Below, piece by piece: positions 59,201-60,792 of a DNA stretch of 60,792 nucleotides. Under the pieces are notes generated by a model. That model ran no database searches, had not been told where the DNA came from, and worked only from the letters and a program-made list of their open reading frames with translations. The DNA is taken from positions 1-60,792 of the forward strand of contig CAMCUN010000015.1 in NCBI GenBank assembly GCA_945878995.1. The letters are read 5' to 3'. This DNA is from Polaromonas sp. YR568 (GTDB lineage: Bacteria > Pseudomonadota > Gammaproteobacteria > Burkholderiales > Burkholderiaceae_C). The position numbers and the translations under genes were made by a program. Each line of letters begins with the position of its first letter. Position 1 is the stretch's first letter.

Positions 59201-60792
59201 AGCTGGTTTTAGTGGGTTCAGCTGCAGTCAGTATGGGCAAATTGATCAGTGTGGTGCGCTACAACGCCAATGGCACACTGGATCGATCATTCGATGGCGA
59301 TGGTGTGAAGACATTGAACACCAGCCGTGAATCGTATGGACACAGTGTGATCGTGCAGGCCGATGGCAAGTTGCTGGTTGCAGGGAAAATTTCTGAACAA
59401 CAAGGCAATTTCTACATCGCCAGGCTCAACCCAATGGATGGAGCGCCAGACCGCAGCTTTGGAATCGATGGCGTTGTCAATTTGGATGTAAACGGCGCAG
59501 ACGAAGCATTCAGCGTCATTCAGCAAGACGACGGCAAGTTGGTCGTGGTGGGCACCAGCGATGGAAAGTTCAGTATTGTCCGGTTGTTGGCCAGCGGCGC
59601 GCTTGACCCCTCTTTTTCTGGCGATGGCAAACGGGTGATTGCCGACTTGGCTAGTGGGGCTTATGACGTCGTCCAGCAAGCGGACAGCAAGTTGGTCGTG
59701 ATTGGTAAAGACCCTGCTGGATTTGCCGTCACCCGACTTCTTGCCGACGGCACGCTGGACACCACATTCAATTCACAAATTGTTTCATCGACCATTAACT
59801 CTACGGTGGCTTTCACCGAAGGTGCTGCGCGAGGTGTCAGCCTTGCAGGCCGTTCAGCGACGATCATGGATGCAGAATTGGCCGCGCTGGGTGGTGGCGG
59901 TGGCAACTACAGTGGTGCCAGATTGAATCTCTCACGAGAGGGCCGCCCCAATGTCGAAGACGTGTTTGCGCTGGACATTTCAGGGCCGTCGGTGGGGTTC
60001 ACGCTCAGTGGCAATCAGCTCAAAAGTGCGGGCCTGACCTTTGCCACATTCAGCAGCAACCTGGGCTCGCTCAACATCAACTTCACCGGCAGCGAAACAC
60101 CCGCCACACAAGTCTTGGTGGATGCAGTGTTGCAAAAAATCACTTACGCCAACACCAGTAACAATCCGCCAGTTTCGGTCAATTTAATCTGGGATTTCAA
60201 CGACGGCAATCTGGGTGGGCAGGGTTCAGGAGGACCACTTTCAGTCACCACCACCACCACAGTCAACATCACCGCAGTCAACAATGCGCCCATCCTTGCT
60301 GGCATCCCCACCACCGCCCAAAGCGCCACCGTGGGCCAGCCCGCCGCCTTGGCCGACTTCACTGTGGCCGATGCCGATGGCGACAACCTCACTGTCACCC
60401 TCACCACCTCCAACGGCACGCTGGGCAACGTGGTCGATGCCGATGTCAACACCGCAGGCATTCAGCTCACCGGCACCGCCGCCAGCATCAACGCAGCCCT
60501 GACGAACGCCACCTTCACACCCACCGCAGCAGGCGCGGCCAGCATTGGCATCAGCCTGAGCGATGGCGTGTCCAGCCCGGTCACCGGCACTTACAGCCTG
60601 ACGGCTGTCGCCCCCAACCGAGCCCCCACCCTGGCGGGCATCCCCACCACCGCCCAAAGCGCCACCGTGGGCCAGCCCGCCGCTTTGGCCGACTTCACCG
60701 TGGCCGATGCCGACGGCGACAACCTGAGTGTCACCCTCACGCCCACCAACGGCACGCTGGGCAACGTGGTCGACGCCGACGCCGCCACTGAA
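56230..60792 (+). CDS. Giant modular surface/adhesin-like protein (5' part, truncated by the window)
   Basis: An uninterrupted frame of 1,521 codons from ATG 56230 (GGAG at 56217) to the window end. There is no classical signal peptide; a Gly/Ala-rich hydrophobic stretch (about residues 150-200, LAIGGVGVVGGLAAL) may be a membrane-retention segment as in large type I-secreted adhesins. Next come an Ig-like domain (about 212-302, RYQWLADGVAI), a DUF1566/lectin-like domain (about 315-565, LAIWDGFNGNG and GGFWTSTSYA) and a cadherin-like domain (about 567-673). A 106-residue repeat (676-781), seven delta-60 repeats (798-1180, DGKLVVVG motifs) and further copies of the 106-112-residue repeat follow. 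Probably an adhesin or biofilm protein; the C-terminus and secretion genes are outside. Confidence 0.88.
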   Translation, partial: MHAPSKPSNSLPTDATAPAISLQKPGFPQPMVGKPPKAVQAGPGRQHKHLAEADQAQDGEAQVQPEQGEMAHTGHADAASGAVQPAAEFVSSDSYAVDELQWGLESVQALSDSPILGTLAQAQPLPGALSGAVPQAAGAGLPSGVVLPAGSAVGSGSAAAASGAAGAAGSGAAGLSGLAFSGAGLAIGGVGVVGGLAALRASAKNGQVNAQPEGSVTITGSPAHSETLVAQHNLTDANGIPAFGSGGVRYQWLADGVAIEGANKNNFTPSQAQVGKVISVRASYTDNGGTAESVTSAATSPVRNYSPGQSEIDLGEIGKLIKPVSVNGKTYYLLDMNADGLLNNLQDRSGKRDANGEVVNANGQGYQFDYVSHDVLDSIFQYASDFSTRNPTVPTDDTYRFGQVNGVRLALPTLGGNTVLLSDNPRGTYVRSPNVVYVGRPHDPTDPTNPGAGVVMLPSGSAPVVREREVALGTAATQIDADTAEDNLTYEDMLAIWDGFNGNGVNAAFVSGTPLGWPTVPYGFGGFWTSTSYAADATRHATVNLETGDVSFSDGAGGFYVVFQVIDPADTVAPVFSSSSSVSVLENIRALSSIHHLYATDNVAVTHYTFAGGADDDKFNLSPNGALKFKVSPDFENPGSAANSNTYTIKVKAVDATGNATVQTLTVNVRDLPETAPTLTGIPLTPQNVTVGDVAQLANFSVADPDGDTLRVTLTPTNGTLGNVVDADANAPGVQLVGSAASINAALASATFTPTAAGAASIGISVSDGVPANTQTATYQLQATEAPPVPPKVNTRPSLGTAGKFVVPVGSSNDEAQSVIQQSDGKLVVAGSSFNGSNNYDFSLIRLRLDGTLDPTFGNGGKLLLPVGNAADKAYQLIQQTDGKLVVVGTDASRDYAIVRLDLNGALDPSFSEDGKLVLAVGNGSDVAKSVVQQPDGKLVILGQSGQDYSLVRLHPNGTLDTSFNTTGKVLFRVTQANDQWSELALQADGKLVLVGSAAVSMGKLISVVRYNANGTLDRSFDGDGVKTLNTSRESYGHSVIVQADGKLLVAGKISEQQGNFYIARLNPMDGAPDRSFGIDGVVNLDVNGADEAFSVIQQDDGKLVVVGTSDGKFSIVRLLASGALDPSFSGDGKRVIADLASGAYDVVQQADSKLVVIGKDPAGFAVTRLLADGTLDTTFNSQIVSSTINSTVAFTEGAARGVSLAGRSATIMDAELAALGGGGGNYSGARLNLSREGRPNVEDVFALDISGPSVGFTLSGNQLKSAGLTFATFSSNLGSLNINFTGSETPATQVLVDAVLQKITYANTSNNPPVSVNLIWDFNDGNLGGQGSGGPLSVTTTTTVNITAVNNAPILAGIPTTAQSATVGQPAALADFTVADADGDNLTVTLTTSNGTLGNVVDADVNTAGIQLTGTAASINAALTNATFTPTAAGAASIGISLSDGVSSPVTGTYSLTAVAPNRAPTLAGIPTTAQSATVGQPAALADFTVADADGDNLSVTLTPTNGTLGNVVDADAATE
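58621..59775 (+). repeat. Seven delta-60 repeats within the giant protein
   Basis: Units of about 51-57 residues each contain DGKLVV-G, an aromatic-hydrophobic strand and NGTLDPSF-G-GK. The DGKLVV-like motifs fall near 58699, 58870, 59035, 59197, 59361, 59531 and 59683; the last reads ADSKLVVIG. Seven blades of this type would fit a beta-propeller. DNA identity between units is moderate, so this is an old array. Confidence 0.85.
60285..60792 (+). repeat. 112-residue repeats of the giant protein, recently duplicated
   Basis: Repeat units start at 60285 and 60621 (336 bp apart). The DNA is almost identical over their first 170 bases. An older relative lies at 58255-58572. Each encodes LAGIPTTAQSATVGQPAALA, then VADADGDNL-VTLT and GTLGNVVDAD. 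The array continues past the window. Confidence 0.85.

Overview
The window is high-GC, gene-dense bacterial DNA that most resembles a betaproteobacterium of the order Burkholderiales, probably a Comamonadaceae-like freshwater or soil organism. This placement is inferred from gene content: four Bug-type periplasmic receptors, two TRAP transporters, a phasin, class III CoA-transferases, acetoacetyl-CoA synthetase, hydroxysqualene genes and many small toxin-antitoxin loci. No rRNA, tRNA or CRISPR array was recognised.

Layout. 0-1.5 kb: the 3' end of a group II intron, a VapBC-type toxin-antitoxin pair and an orphan MNT nucleotidyltransferase. 1.7-7.8 kb: a carboxylic-acid operon (acyl-CoA dehydrogenase, CoA-transferase, Bug receptor, hot-dog dehydratase, MmgE/PrpD, VOC protein). 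7.9-8.1 kb: a 103-bp tandem repeat built from inverted REP-like palindromes. 8.2-12.1 kb: Bug receptor, isochorismatase-like hydrolase, phasin with candidate PhaR sites, VF530-type protein and a FitAB-type toxin-antitoxin pair. 12.2-24.7 kb: an aromatic-acid catabolic region with an FAD monooxygenase, a self-sufficient CYP116B-like P450, a TRAP transporter, another Bug receptor, a Rieske oxygenase, a 4,5-dihydroxyphthalate decarboxylase-like protein, a LivK-like receptor and a hydroxyquinol 1,2-dioxygenase.

24.7-31.3 kb is an island in which a LysR regulator, a ThDP enzyme, a Bug receptor and a CoA-transferase are intact but flanked by three decayed genes: a fumarylacetoacetase fragment, a 2-keto-4-pentenoate hydratase and a hydroxypyruvate isomerase. 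31.3-40.4 kb: acetoacetyl-CoA synthetase, a TetR regulator, a second TRAP transporter and SMP-30, cyclase and fumarylacetoacetase genes, many with overlapping start and stop codons. 40.4-49.7 kb is mostly housekeeping: rsgA, phhB, an M48 protease, orn, an S4-domain protein, hemH, a HAD hydrolase, a GST, hpnE and hpnD. It also holds a 127-bp tandem repeat and two REP elements that supply the stop codons of orn and hpnE.

50-52.4 kb is a cluster of toxin-antitoxin loci in different states of decay: one truncated PIN toxin, one PIN toxin with two in-frame stops and one intact PrlF-YhaV pair. 53-60.8 kb is the least explained part: a Cys-rich secreted protein, a small lipoprotein, an unknown 310-aa protein with a duplicated C-terminal fragment, and the first 1,521 codons of a giant modular surface protein that runs off the window. 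Three identical 13-bp sites (CCATATTCATGGC) lie upstream of the Cys-rich protein and the giant protein, suggesting one co-regulated surface system; this is the best candidate for something undescribed.

All functional calls come from reading motifs and family resemblance by eye; no database search was possible.
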